From assembly GCA_009760855.2 (NCBI GenBank), contig WPIO01000072.1:1919001-1983000 (forward strand): a DNA stretch of 64,000 nt, given 5' to 3'. The notes beneath the pieces are model-generated. The model ran no database searches, had not been told where the DNA came from, and worked only from the letters and a program-made list of their open reading frames with translations. Position 1 is the stretch's first letter. Each line of letters starts with the position of its first letter. Positions 42,103 to 57,100 of the stretch are shown in pieces. The DNA is from Cristatella mucedo. Taxonomy: Eukaryota > Bryozoa > Phylactolaemata > Cristatellidae. The translations under genes were made by a program, and so were the position numbers.

Positions 42103-45100
42103 CTGAAGAGAACGTACCGGTTGCTGCATACCACAAGTGGAGAGGGAGCCCAAAACACGCACAGCGGGAATCTGGGCCATCCATTGCACTATTGAATAGA
42201 GGCCCCAGGAGCGGGTCAATCGAGTGCTCGTAATTCGTGCCCCATTTGACGACCGCCGGACGATTCGAGATTTTCTTCTGAACGGCAAGCACCGTAGAAG
42301 TTGTCCCGTCATCACAACCTATCCAAAATGCTGGGCTTTTTACAATTGAAAGATCTCGCGAGTTCTCTAAACTATAATGATGCTGCAAAACATGGCCTCC
42401 AGGCTGGCACACGAGTCCAAAAAAATTGTAATTATAGATTCCCTCAGGTGGAATGTATAGCGCCCTAAGAGAACTCAATCTCTATTCAGGCCCTACACAT
42501 ATGCAACAGGGGTCGAGTCCACGACCTTGGTCATCCAGTGCATTCACCTCTACCTCGGTCGTTAAAAGACGAGCAGCTTAACCACTGGGCCGAACCGGCG
42601 CAGTGTAATCTCATTCCTAACTTGGCGGGTTTAGGTGTGGATTCGGTAGCCAACAGCCTTTATCTCATGCAACACAGAAAATGTGTCGTGTGCACAGACA
42701 CCTATATGTGCGTGCGTCTGCCGTCGTGTGCGCGTGCGTGTGCACAGAGCCGAGCCACGAGCTCAGACCAAGAAGTGAATGGCCTGAAGCATGCTGGATG
42801 ACGGCTGGAAGGGAAGCTGCTGAGTGGCAGCCGAACAGATATCAACTTCGGTGCACAAGATTAGAGAATGTGAGCTCTAACGTCAAACAAATACCGTCAG
42901 GGTAAAAACATAATTTGCTACAAAGCCTTCAAGCTAAAGAAAAGGACGAGTAGTCGATTGTTTCGAAACGATCCAAGAGGGCAACAAGAGGCTGGATCAG
43001 CTGCAGCAGTTCAGCTAGACTTGTTGCTTATTGAATATGCTACCACTAACCATTCGATCATGCTTACTTGTCAGCAAATGTAAAGGGCTTGGAAAAGAAA
43101 TTGAGTTCTCTGATGGTGTCAAATGTATTATTAATATTATTATTATTATTATTAGGCATGAAAGGGTCAAACATGGCGAGCATTTTAGCTCAGAGCTAGA
43201 ATTTCAGTTTGCACTCGCTGATCGACCAGGCGCCACTTCAGTCAGCTCCTTTGCGGTCCGACGAGTCTGACAGACATAGGAGGGAGGACTGACGAGCAGG
43301 GAGTGAGGTGTGCGAATGCAATGGTGACAGCCAGCCATTTGACGAAGTCGCCTCGTTCGGCCATCGAAGGATAGCTCGGCTGCAAAGTGGCGAAAAGCTG
43401 AGCAAAAGCAGCCGATTCAAGGCGAGAGATGAACGGGATGTGCAGTGCCAGCAGGTGCAGAGCTGGGCACGAGTACCGGATGTGTTTGTTCCACCAATGG
43501 CAGCACATCACCACCACCACCCCCTGAGCTGCTAATTTAAACCTTGGGCTGGTCGCATCAGTGCCTTTACGGCAACTGATGTCATAAATATGACAATGAT
43601 CGAGCGTGATTCCCACAGCGCCTGCCTGTAGCACAGGAACAAGGCCCTCAAAGGTGGACAGAGGATTGGGGATGGATGGATGCGAGGGAAAGCGGTTGGA
43701 TGGGTTAGGTGGGTGGCAAATACCAAGACTGTTTAGGGGGAAAGAGCACCAACTGCAACATTCACAACGAAAGCAAGATAAAGCACAGGGCACGCAGTGT
43801 GGAGCTTGGTGGTAGCCGCGCTCAGAAACTCGAATATTACCGGCTGAAGTGTCGGTCTCATCGAGGCTGCCGTGTGGCAGTGCTAGCTTGCTCTGTGCCA
43901 CTGAGACAGCCGAGCGATACGTTCCAACGTCGACTCCGATCTTTGGAGAGATCGATGGTGGAGGTGAAGTGATACCGAGGTCGTCGCGCAATGAATCGAG
44001 CAGGGCACGCATGCGAGATTCGTCCAGGTTGTCACGTTCTCTCGAAACGTGCTCTTCAAAAACCTGCTGTAGCACTCTGTCGCTAAATATGCCCCGGGTA
44101 AGGATATCATTTGTCACCTGTGTCACAAAGTTTAGGTACATCAACTCTTCGTTCCTAAAAATAAAGGAAGAACTACCAGGATGACCAAGCTTTTTCTGTC
44201 GAGTGCTTGAACACATGGATGCTACAGTGCTAACTCGTGCTGCAATACTCGTGTGTGATCTCATACTTGTCCCTTAGCAAGCTCCTTCATCGAGGCTGGA
44301 CCATTGCAACCCCCAGATAAGCTGTAGATGGGTTAGAGTTAGTATCAAGACTACCAACTACAGAGCTGGCACTAGCTGTGTGCTTGTAGTGGCTGTCAGC
44401 AAGCAACAGGGGTGTAATCAGTCAGTGTTGTAATGAAGAACGAGCAGCTTTCCAAGCCAAAAAGATACACCATGAGTCCATGGCCTGGATATTGTCATAG
44501 ACTGTGCTTCGTTGCTTTTGTTGCAGTAAGACTTTGCAGAGTATTATCGTACTGATACTTGTAAGATTAGTCAAGACATTAGCACGAAAAACAGCACAAA
44601 CATACTGGCGACATGTGGAACTATTATTTTAAACCTTAATTAAATCTCTGGTCATAGACTGCTGTACTGTCGGTTTCTCCAAAATTGAGTCGTTCATATG
44701 CAAGGGATCTTACCGTGCTTGATAGTCAGTCACACATCCATGTTAATACGTGACCGTCAGCAGCCCTACTATGCAAACACAAAGCATGGCTTAGACATTT
44801 GTGTTTGAGTGGTGACTTGTTTAGAGAAGATTTACCCTGGCACTACCACACCGACATCCTTTAACTCACTGCTTGTCCACGACTTTCTAACATATCCCTG
44901 GAGGGGCACACTAGATCAAAGAGCTTGCAGAGGGATGTCAAAGGCAACAATGAGCCTGCTACATGCCGGCGGTTCAAAGGATGCCAAAATAGGGAAGGTG
45001 CTCATGGTATATATCCCGGGGCATATCACGTGTACATAACAATCATACTGTGGCAAACTTTCTCAAATTGAATGACGATAAAACCAACTTACTAGTAATT

Positions 45101-48100
45101 AGCAAACCTAGCATTGCTCATAAATTAGGAAACCTATCCCTCAAAATGGGCACTGCTAGCATATGGCATATGTCATATGGCATATGTAGCATCTGCATGC
45201 AGTGCTGGGTGTACTGTTCCAAAGTGACCCTTCACTAGCCATTATAGCCAGAGCCAGACCACATTAGCTCCACAGTCAAGTCTACCTACTCTTAGCTTGA
45301 AATATTGCAAAAACTTGGGCCTGCTGACGCAAGGATACCACATCCAAGTTGGCCCATGCATTTGTGACATTCCATCCCGACTACTGTCACTCCTACTTGC
45401 AGATCTTATGGCCAATACAATCAGGCACTTACAGTTGATACAAAGCTCTGCAGCCAGGTTTATCTGTCGTGAGCGTTGCAGTTACCACATCACATCACTT
45501 CTCACCGACCCCGACTGGCTCCCAATCAAGCACATTGACTTCAAGGCTTTGTAACTCACTTTTAGGGCCCTTCATTCGCTGGATCCAGCGTACTTATCCA
45601 AGTTACTTTCCACTGAGGTTTGATAGGCATCGTACCACATGCTCTTCTGGCTCATGTCATTTAGCTGTGCCTCAAGCCAACCTCAAAGCATTTGGAGACC
45701 ACACCTTTAGTTCGTAGGCACCCAAAACCTAGAACTCAATCGCGACTAACGAACGACATCCCCTGACTAGACGGCATTAAGAACAAGCTAAAAATGCACC
45801 CGTTCCTGGAAGCATTTTGCAAATCCTTGTGAATTTTCCTTTATGTGCTTAAGCATACTGACACTGGGCATATCAAGAGCCAATTGATGTGCTTCCTTTC
45901 AGTATAGGTAAGGTGCCTAAAAAGAGATTTAGCTCTCTTAGGGTGCCATACAAATGAGTTACTAATATTATAATAATTATTGTTAATAGCATTACCTAAG
46001 ATAATTGGGTCCTCTGGTGCTACCATTCGCAGCAGGCCTGTGCCTTGATTCTTTTACCTCACCACGGTCACCCTATGATATGCCCAAACAGGAGCAGCCG
46101 CCACATCATTGGGCATGAGGCGATACGGGCCACCAGTTTCAAGAATTGGACCAGCTGCTGATATGCTATGCGAGTCGACCCGAGTATCTCCTAAACCTTT
46201 TGTTCAATCTTTATCTGAGATAGCTGATGAATGTAAGCATAATTATGCTGGTGCGTTGCCGACCGAAACATTGGCACTTCCAGCATAGTCTGACCAAGCC
46301 CTCTGTCTAAGGCTGGAGAGTAAGCCTTCCATGCTATACTTAGAGCTTCCATACGAAGGCTGCCTTACCAAGGTACGACAGTAAATAAAATAAGTAACAC
46401 TTTGCTACACAAATTTGGATAAGTCTTCTCCTTCTTGTGGAGAACTATTTATCGTTTATTTTCAGCGTTTTACTACTAATGCGGTGTGTTTAGGGAAATG
46501 ACTGCATGCTTCGCGATGACACACTTCAATATTAAAGGCACACAAACACAAATATATGCACATTATCGGTATCCCTGCTGTCAATGGCTTTTCTCATCCC
46601 ATTATATTTCTTGTCATTACTGCTCTGTATCACTGTCGGTTCTTGTTCCTTGCTTTCCACCACGATTTTGGAGCCTGATTGTTCTTGCCACAGCACTGAT
46701 ATTAATTTCACTCCAGCGTCGAGATAAATAAAACTTTAGCGAACAGTTAATGTATCAATCTGCTTTGTGGGCCTTTCAACTGCTGATGCAAGGTATATCA
46801 ACCCCCCCCCCCACAACTGCACCCGAACGTAACCAGCCTAGCAACTGCATTGGCTAGCCCAAAAACTGCAAAGTGCTCACACACCACAGTATGGAAAAAG
46901 CAATGAAGATGAAAGTGGTGCATCTGTCTACACATGAGCATATTAGACAAGTCTTACTACGCCAGCATTATTTGGAAAAGGGAAAGATACAGGATAATTA
47001 CACCACTTCTGCAATGGCATTTCTAATTTACTTACTCCCTACTGATCTCTTGCTGTGTGCTGCCTGCTGTAACGGATCGCCTTGGAGCAGCTCGAGGTGC
47101 AACAGGTGTCAGGCCTACTGCTGAAACCGGCATTTGATTTCGTGCCTCGATGCCGGTTCTGGGAGGACTTATGTCAACAGGCCTCGGCTTCGAGTGCATC
47201 CTTCGCTCAGCCGACTGCTCCTTCAGCCATTTCATGTGATCTGTGTCCAGGCTCATTTCCAAAGGAGGCACGGTACCATGGTCAATGCTACTTCCTCGCT
47301 CAAAGTCGCGGCTAACAAGGGTCTCGTCCAAGATTACGCTATCTGCAGCATCGTGGTCTACGTCGCCAGTGTCCAAGTGACCAGAAGAGTCGCCACCACC
47401 AAACGATAGTGCCGGCTCGGCGGTGGATGGCTGAGGTCGATGGTAGTACTTGTAGCTGCTCAGCCTCGACTGCACATCTTTCTTAAGAGTCCTTGGGGTA
47501 AACGATTTAGTAGGCTCAGTAAATTTATGATGTCGCTTGTCCAATATATCGGCTAAAATAACCAAGGTCATAAGTTAGATGCGTGACTATATGAAAAAGT
47601 GACACGTTCTGACCAGATTTATTTATTAGTTTTCGACTATTCCCAGCTTGAGAAATGTGTATATGAATAAATACATCTGCTGGTGAGGTTAAAGCCCTGA
47701 ACTTCAAGAGACTGTACTGTATGTATTTATCCTGAGACAACGATCATCTTGGCTTTGTAACAATAACAACAATAAGCTGTTTCTGTAGGCTCCCTAAGAG
47801 AACCACATCTGCTTCTAGGCACCTTGCATACGCTGAAAAGGAAGCACATCAATTGGCTTGAGATAACTTGCAGTGTCAGTATGCATAAGCAAACAAATGA
47901 CTTTACATGGACACAGCCAATGCTGTGCAGAACAGGTGAGTTTTTAGCTCTCTTTAGGATGTCATCAAGTCAGGGGATATCTTGAGATGTCGATAGGTAG
48001 GCTTTGGGGGCATACGAACTTAAGGGACAGACTCCAAAGGATTTGAGGCTAGTTAGAGGCACTGCTAAATGACTTTAGTAAGAACAGCAAGAGGGGTTCG

Positions 48101-51100
48101 ATGCCTCGCCTGATTGGGGAGTAGCTCTGATAGGTAAGCTGGAGCAAGATAATGGATGGACCTAAAAGTAAGACACAACCTTGGTCAATATGCTGCTTGA
48201 TTAGGAGCTAGTGCAGGTCGGCGAGAATCGGTATCTGGCCATTGTGATGCTAACGACAGAAAAGCCTCGCTTCGGAGTTTTGTACCAGCTGCAAACACCT
48301 TATTGCACAGGCTGGAAGACCTCCCAAGTAATGAGATACAGATCTCTAGACAGATTGTCACAAATTTATGGACCAGCTTGACTGTGGTTTCCTTAAATAC
48401 GCAGACCCTAATATTTGCAACGTTAGGTCACTGAAAATAGGCAGACTGGGCTGTGCAGCTGATGTGGTCGTCTAGTGAAAGGTCACTTTGAAACCGTGTG
48501 CAGATGATACAGGAGATTTGCTGGCCTAGCTCATTTTGAGGGTTAGATTTGCCAATTGCTGAGTAACATTAGGTTTTCCCATAACTAATATGGTTAGTTT
48601 AGTTTTAAGGTCATTCAATTTGAGAAAGCTTGCTTTCACCCAGTGCAAATGTCAGCGATACATAGCAGCAAGCGAGTTTATCGATAGACTTCGATGTGAC
48701 AGAAAGCAGTGCAGGATCAAAGCACAGGTACAGCTAGGTGTCATGCGCATAACAATGAAAGCATAGATTGTGCTTTGCAATTAAATCGGCAAGAGGAAGA
48801 GGCCACCACTCGGGGAGCCCCATCTCATGAGCCGAAGCCTCTGCCGCCGCCGAGCGAAGCCGAGGCACGCGTTGCAATGAAACAAAGATGCACTACAGTC
48901 ATCGACATTTGAGGAGTCTGCTGGGTAACAGTGCCTCTCGAAGCCGAGGCAGACGGCTCATCAGGCAGGTGCTAATCCACTGCCCACTGCCCACCACCAA
49001 TTTCCTGCTCCTTCCTTCCCCTCCCCCCCCCCCCCCCCCCCCCCCGGCGGCCAGAGTCGCAGCCTACCCGACATGCCTCTCCTGAGCAGCGTGTCCTTGG
49101 CGAGCGCCAACTGCTGGCCGCGGCTGGCGCTCCTCGTCGAGTCTCTGCTCGCCGCTCCAGCGGACCGCGCCGAGTGTGGTGGCAGCCACCAGGACTCGGC
49201 CGCAGAGTTGTCGCCCCCACCACCATATTGGCTGACCGCTGTCTGATTACCGGCTGCAGATGGAGAGCCGGCGGCCAGCGCCCGGGCGTACTCAGCCAGC
49301 CGCCGCCGCTGCTCCCGCTCCTCCGCTGCTGCCGCAGCAAGGCTCCCGTCGGCATCATCGTCGTGTGGCGGCCCGTGCTCGCGTGCCTGCAATGGCAAGC
49401 GAGCGAGGCCGCTCATTGACCTGGAAGCACCGCTTCCAGGTACCGCCCAGAACTCTCGGCAAGTCTTCAGCAGAGCGAGCAGCTAGCTTCGCCACTGACA
49501 CGACCGGCATTTCTAGTCGAGCGACGGGAGGGGGAAGCCCAGAGGGTGACGGCGAGTATGGGCGCGCGAGGAGTGAGGGAGGCTCAACGGTTAGGAGTGC
49601 ATGCAAGCTCACTTGTCTGCTTCGATCGCGCTACACGAAAGCCTGGGGCCAAAAATCAGAAGCCTCGGCCTGACGCTAGAACACAAAGTCGCAAAATCAG
49701 AGCTGCTCGAGACAGTGCCATCGTGCCTCGAAGCCGTGCCGACGACGCTCTGCATGCAGGCTGTGAGGCACAGCAGGGGTGAGGCTCACAACTGCCTTGC
49801 CACAGAACCACGGTCCTCGAAAGCTGATTGCCCAGCTTGCTGCAGCTGCCGAGCAGCAACGATAAAACCGCCTGTTCTCTTACAGCAAATTTGGGCCAGG
49901 GACCCTTGCACCACCGTTCACAGCTGCTCCATTAATTACATTATGGAGCCTCTTTTCGTGCTTTGCGGCACCCTCTGCAAGATCGCGACACCCCTGATTG
50001 TCTAACTTTGGTCTTCGTCGTACCTCTGCATAGCGATTCCTGGGGTTTCCTTGCAGTCAGAGGTGCATGTTGTTGGCAATCGGCAACGCCCCTGGAGCTG
50101 CTTTCGAATAAACCACACAAAGTTATTTAATAAAAAAGAAAAAACGAAGATCTGATCATCAAACAACTTCATTCATGCATCGGCAAAAGGACCCTTTTCG
50201 GCTTTCAACCGGCTTGCTGTGAGCAATCCTTTATTGCTCATTTCGGGACTCAAACTCACGATCTTAGGTCGCGGAGTGCGAGCACCTCACCTATGGGCTG
50301 GGAACCATTCTTGCCTCCCGACACCAAACGCTACTAGCGTTTCCTGTCAGTTGTAGAAGAATTCGCTTCCAAAAATCAAAGTTCTTGCAAACATAGAATA
50401 CGAAAACCGATACAGCTAAAGACCTGTTTAAAGCTTATCTGCTTGTTGTCTGACCGTAAGAAATTATTGCCTATGGACATATACATGCTTACTGGTGCTG
50501 AGTTGCCTTACGACACGCCGGCAGCAGTGTTACATTCACCGGCTGCTAGTAACATGCCTACGAGGTATGATCGTGCGTACCTATTATTGTTTTGTTATCA
50601 TCGTGCAAGTGCATTCCTAGATGCTGTTGGTGCTGCTAAGGTCTGTGAATAATGCATTATTAAAAGAAAAGCACCGCATAACCAGTGCAGAGGGCCACGA
50701 CCTGGGGCCGCTCGGTTGGTATTCGCAGCATTGTCTGGAATCCCCATTCGCAGCATTGCCCTGCGATCTCCCTCAAGTGCTGCTGTGAATCTCTCTAACT
50801 TCGTGGTCATCCGGCCTGCTATAACCCCGGCGGTCCATCTTAACGCTTGCTTGCCTCGGAATTCTCACTCAATGTGCAATAAATCCCTGATAATAAAAGA
50901 CATGATTATTGACAACGGCTTCGACCTCCTCGCCTTGACCGAGATTTGGCTGAAATAAGCAAACAGTCCGACCAACCAATGCAACCCGGCAGGCTTCTCC
51001 TTTCATACCCCTAGATCAATTATAACTGGTGGTGAAGCTGCCATTATCTTACAAACAATCCTTCAATTTCAAACCGTTTGCAGTCCCACAAAGCAGTCTT

Positions 51101-54100
51101 TCAAATCTCTTCCGTTTGATGTTTGAGTTTGTCTGACGACACACTGCCATGGTGGTAGTAGCCTATGCCCCCCCCCCAGGTACCAAGTCCTCCTTAATCT
51201 CAGATTTCTTTGATCTCATTTTGATTCTGTGTACAACAAATCAAACTTTCCTCGTTGTGGGTGATTTCAACATTCATTTTATAACCTTATCTGACGCCTT
51301 CAGCACCAAATTTCGAGCACTGACTCATTTCTCTCATTGCTCATGTGCAAGACCCTACTCACATAAAAGGGTCACACACTCGACTAAACCTTCTCCTAAA
51401 ACTGTATGCTATCACCACCTATTATTACCAAATTCTGCTTATCTAATCTAATCACATGCATATCTCATTCAGTCTAGAGTGTATGCCCTCCTCCGCATCT
51501 AGTCACCTGTGACTCGTGAAACATCAAGACCCATGACATCGATGCTGTCCACACAAGAATATCTACTTTGCTCCTGTTGCTCAGTCTCCCTTCCGACCTG
51601 TCATAATTGGTAGAATGCTACAGGACAACACTAGCTGATATGCTCGACGAGTTTACATCTCTGACTAAGTGCACTGTGCACCCTCACCCTAACGGCCTGT
51701 GGTGTACCACAGACATTAAACTAGCTAGGTCTACTAATTGCAAACTTGTAAAAACATATGAGATCATGAATGACTGTCCACCGACAGGCATGCGAGGGCT
51801 AACTGTAGATCGTACCAATCAATCCTAGCAAAGGCCAAGTCTAGTTTCTATAAAAACATTGTTGAATCACAAATACACAATCCAAAAATGCTAATGTCGA
51901 CGATCAAACATCTCCTTAACTGTTCTCAGGTTAGCTCCTTACCTAGTGATCATCTTGCTGCTCACTTCTCTAGCTTCTTTTTCAAGAAGACAGACAAGAT
52001 CAGGGAGCCCGTCCCTAAAGTGGCAGCATCCCCTCTGGAATCTTGTCCCTCAATTCCGTGCAGCACCTCAATGTATACAATCGAGGAGGCCACGAGTGAC
52101 CTCATCCTGAAGTTCATATTCCAATCAAAGAAGACAACTAGTCCTCTAGACCCTATTCCCACTATCCAGCTTCTATGATGCATAGATCAACTGCTGCCAA
52201 GCATAACTAGCATCATATATGTTATTAGCCTCAGGTCATGTTCCAGCACATTTAAAAATGGTGATAGTCAGGCCACTACTTTTGAAAATCTATACTAGAC
52301 CAAGAGAACTTGTGCAACTTCTGCCCAGTCTCCCTTCCATCGTTCCTATCAAAGATACTGAAACTTGTTGCGACAGACCAGCTGAACTCATATTGAAACT
52401 TCAAACATAGCTTGTAAGTTTCAGTCTGGTTTCAGAGCTAATCACTCCTCCGAGTCGACATTGCTTTGGGTGTATAACGACCTTCTTAGAAGGCAGACTT
52501 AGGTAGAGACTTTCAGGTTGTTTAGCTTGACCTTTCGGCAGCTTTTGATACTATCGATCACCAAGTCCTTCTCGAGCACCTCTCATCTCGCCTCGGCATC
52601 ACTGGCACAGCACTACAATGATTCAGCTCCTATCTCAGTGGGAGACTTCTGACCATTGATGTGAACAGACCAAAATCATCCAAGGAATCACTGAAGTACG
52701 GTGTACCTCAGGGCTCTATGCTTGGTCTGATTCTTTTCACGGTGTGTACTGTCGCTCTAACCGATGTGATTGCCAAGAACAATCTAGACTTTCATTCTAT
52801 GCAGATGATGCTCAGCTGTACCTTTGCTTTGATCCCTCCCAGAAAGCCGAATTCTCTACACACCCTTGCTGTATGTATTGATGACATCCCCACATGGATG
52901 GCAACGTTCTTAAATTTTGGCTGACGATAAAACCAACTTATTAGTTATAGGCAAACCAAGTGTGATTCTGGAATTGGAAAACTTAACTCAGATGCTGCTC
53001 TGCCAGCATCTCCAGTTGCATCTGCACGAAATCTAGGTGTCCTGTTCGAAAGTGACCTTTCATTAGACAACCATACCAGCTCAAGACCGCCTACTTTTAC
53101 CTACATAACATTGCTAAAACTCGGGCTTGCTTAGACAGGGATACTACATCTAAATTGATCCATGCATTTGCTACATCCCGACTTCTGCAACTCACTGCTT
53201 GCTGGTCTACCAGCCAGTGCAATCAGGTGCTTACAGTTGGTGCAAAACTTTGCAGCTAGGCTTGTCTGTCGTGAGGGTCTCAGTTTCCACATCACTCTAC
53301 TTCTCGCTGACTTGCACTCGCTCTCAGTCAAGTAGTGCGTCGATTTCAAGTTTGTCACTCACTTTTAGGTTCCTTCATTCTTTGGCTCCAGCCTACCTAT
53401 CAGGTCTGCTCCTCCACCAGGCTAGGCATCGTACCACCAGCTTTTCTAAATCAAATCGTTTAGCTATACCTCATACAAACCTCTAATCTTTTGGAGAACA
53501 TGCCTTTGGTTCGTATGCTTCCAAAGCCTGGAACTCACCCCTGACTGGTGTCATAACATCCCGTGACTTCTCGACATTAAAAAAAATAAACATGCATATA
53601 TTTATCATGACATTTAGTGGGTATCATATTTGCAAAAACTGACCCTGTGTATGTACACTTTATGTTGTGCTTGTTGACATTGAGCCTGTTACCACTAACC
53701 ATTCGACCATGCTCCTTTACAGCACATGTAAAGTGCCTAGAAAGAGATTAAGTTCTATGATCGCATTATAAAAATGTATAACTATTATTATTTTTACTAA
53801 CCATGGGTGCTATTAGTAGCCATTCGATACTCTCTTTAGCTATTTATTGCAAGTAACACATTTCACGATCCCTTTATCGTCTCACCTTGTCAGGCAAACA
53901 CATTTAAGAATGTGATACTCAGTCTCCTATCACTGCTAGGTCAAGCCAACAGGCTTTTGATGATCAATCAGTCTACCACTCCGGTGAGTTCGAGTCTCGT
54001 AGTGTGCAATTCCTTCTTTCCCTCTGCAAGGTGGGTGGGTAAGGGCCACTAAGACTCGTAAGCTACTATATGAATACAGCAGCTGAATCAGCTGGCCTGT

Positions 54101-57100
54101 AACTTTCTTTTATTTTGGACAACCTCGGAAAATAACCTCGGAAAAGCTTACACTTGGATTTCCGAGAGTTGACAGGGATTTCACCCCAGAGCTCGATGGT
54201 GATTTCAATCGTCAAAATCAGGAATGAGCTTGGTCAGCATGTAACCAGTGGCCAATCAGTGCCACACATGCGGAGACACTGCATGTGCTCCTCATAAGCA
54301 AGCTCCTTAGTTTCTAAGTGCAGTAGTAGACCGAGGCCGAAGCAAGGCTCAGCTCTGGTGAATGCAAAATCTAGAAGTAAGAGTGCAATGCAGTAACGCA
54401 GATGCACTTAACGACCCGATGACACTCACCTCACGCGACATCGGACACCAGCACTAGCTAAGCATGCGCACCGACCAAACATGCAGATGCAATCATTGAG
54501 TACCTCAAAAAAGTAGTCATCGCCAGGGGGTGGCACTGCACTGCCGCGTCTGCTGTCATCGTAGCTTCGAGCGGATGCAGGCCGGCTGCTGTGCCTCGGC
54601 GTAGACGACGACGGCGGAGCATCACCTCGCATCAGCGAATCACGCCTCTGCCTATCTCGCACCTTCTGGCTTCTTAGATACGAAACCGGCACCCCGGTGT
54701 CAATTGCAGCTGAAAGCAGATGCAATGGTAGCTCAGCAAGAACGATGTGGCTGTGTCGTGTGCCCACAGCCAACTAAATATCACATCCAGGATGCACGGT
54801 GGCGACTACCGGTAGGCAAGAGTGAAGTCTATGTCAGAACTAGCTGGAGCAAGGCAGGCACCACCGAGCACTACTCATCTAGTGGGATAGAGGCATTTTG
54901 GCACAGTTCTTCATGAGAGCCTCAACCAGCTGCTTTTAATTTTCAGCGGTTCAATTGCCCAGAAAGTCACGAGTCACTATAACGAAACTGTTCCAACCTG
55001 CTTTCTCTGTCCTGTTAAAGTTCTACAGAATTCGGCACGCTCAATTTTCTTCAACTACAGTTCTACGAAGACAATAGCTTTGAGCTTTGCCTTCGACAGC
55101 AGTGGGACGAAATCGTGGAGCTACTTTAAAGCTAATAACTCATTGTCTGGAGCCGTGAAAAATTGCTTGATGAGACCTAACTTGATGTGCAGCGGGTGAA
55201 GCCAGCCCCCTTTCGGGGGTCTACCAGTGGCTTGCTATTGATGTCGCTCTTCCCTATACAGAAAAAAGTGTCGCGGATGCCTAATAGGCAAAGAAAAAGA
55301 GGAAACAGGTGGAGGCTCATCAGGAATGACAAGATGTTAAAGTCTTCAATGACCTACCAGCCTATAACGACCTCGCCCTGCCATAGTCGCCATACTACAT
55401 GGCACGCAACAACATCTCCACACTGGCATAGTCCTCCAAGAGGTGCACAGAGTAAACCACAGGCATAGACGGATACGTGTTCCCGTGTATGAAGCTGAAT
55501 CGCTTAAAATATAAATATAATTCATTTGCATAGTGCCCTAAGAGAACTGAATTTCTATTCAGGCGCTTCACATATGCTTCAGGGCTCGAGCCCACGACCT
55601 CAGCCAGACCTTGGTCGTGGCGAGCACCTTAACCGCTGGACCAAACCAGGCTCTTGGATGAACTGCTTGTGAATAGGCGCCACTCATGAGGGTTGCAGGT
55701 GATTCCTATAAACTCGATGAGACTGGCCAAATTGATGCAGAAGCACAGATTAAGGAAGTTACAAAAAGTTGGTGACATTTTCTCTGATGTGTTTCTTTCA
55801 CACTTCCATCGAAGAAGCTAAACTCCTTGAGCCTAGCTGTCAGAAGCCTTGGACTTAATAAGATCCAGTTTCTTATCAGACCATTGAAGTTTTAATGGCT
55901 ATTCAGGTAGCTATATTCTATTTATTTTAGGCATAAGGAACTAAGGAAAACTCATTTTGTATCCAAAGACAAAAAATGAATTGAAATATGTTACCTAGTG
56001 TAAATAAGCCTTTTGTATGTCGCCCTAAGAGAATGCAATCGATTTACGCTATTTACAACTTGCTGAAAGAGATGCAATAACCAATAGATAATGAAAATCA
56101 TGGTATCACACTTAGGCTAGCAAGCGAAGGCACCCAAGTATCACGTTTAGACAAGTTAGCAAAAGAACACATGAAGACACTCACGGGCCATGGTTAGTAG
56201 GACCCTCGGTCGGTAAAATGCACTAAAATGTGCACTACATCATGAACAGGTAAGCAAAGCACATACAAAGAATGACAAATTCACTAGAGCATTATAGAAA
56301 AACATGTCACTCTTGCCCTTAGTCACGAGGTGCCCAGTTTCATAATGCGTAACCATAAAAAGAACAATTCCAATTTCATTCGGACAGAGTAAATGCTATG
56401 TGGACAAGGTAGATTTGTAGCTTCCTTTTGAATGACTGCAAATCCGGCGTTTCTGCAATGTCAGCCAGCACTGAGTTCAAACCTGTGATAGCATGGTAAC
56501 TGAAGGCACGGTCTCCAACAAGAGATTTCAAGTTAGTTGGGGGCACAAGTAATCCACAAGAGTCAGATGAGCAGGTGCTACGACGGGAGGCCTGATGCCA
56601 AACTCAGATAGGGGGTCGATACAAGAGAATAAATAGTAGTTACCTAAAGATGAAAGAAAGAATCCTGGAGGCGATAAGCTGCTTGATAAGCAGCCAGTGC
56701 AGATTTGTGAGCACTGGTGTAATTTGAAAGTTCCAACATTTACGACAGATAAGCCTAGCTGCCAAGTTTTGCACCAACTGTAAAAGTCTAATTGCACAGG
56801 CAGTAAGGCTTACGATTAAACAGGAAACTGGTTTGGTGACAGGAAGCCCCACCAACAACCCCTACACCAGTGTGTGGGTAGTGAGCTGGGCAGTGGAGGG
56901 GCAGAGCACTTGGGCAAGGCAATCAAGTGGGGCGATTGGGCGAAGCAGTGCGGCGGGCAGATGGTGGGGGTGTAATATTCGCTTGGATACCTTCACACTA
57001 TTTTCTACAGGCCATTGCCAAAGCAAATGGCAGCAAATGACATAAACTGCATACTCGGTACTTCCTCGGATACCTCTGGTTTAGGTATTTGCCCATGGAA

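Noticed and set aside
41429-42315. Multiple long frames on both strands over the SPATA7 last exon
   Set aside because: Shadows of the GC-rich terminal exon. Only one minus-strand frame matches the upstream splice phase.
48961-49673. Several overlapping long frames in the GC-rich block
   Set aside because: High GC removes stop codons in all frames. Only the minus-strand frame 49386-49068 has splice sites and phases that fit the SPATA7-like gene.
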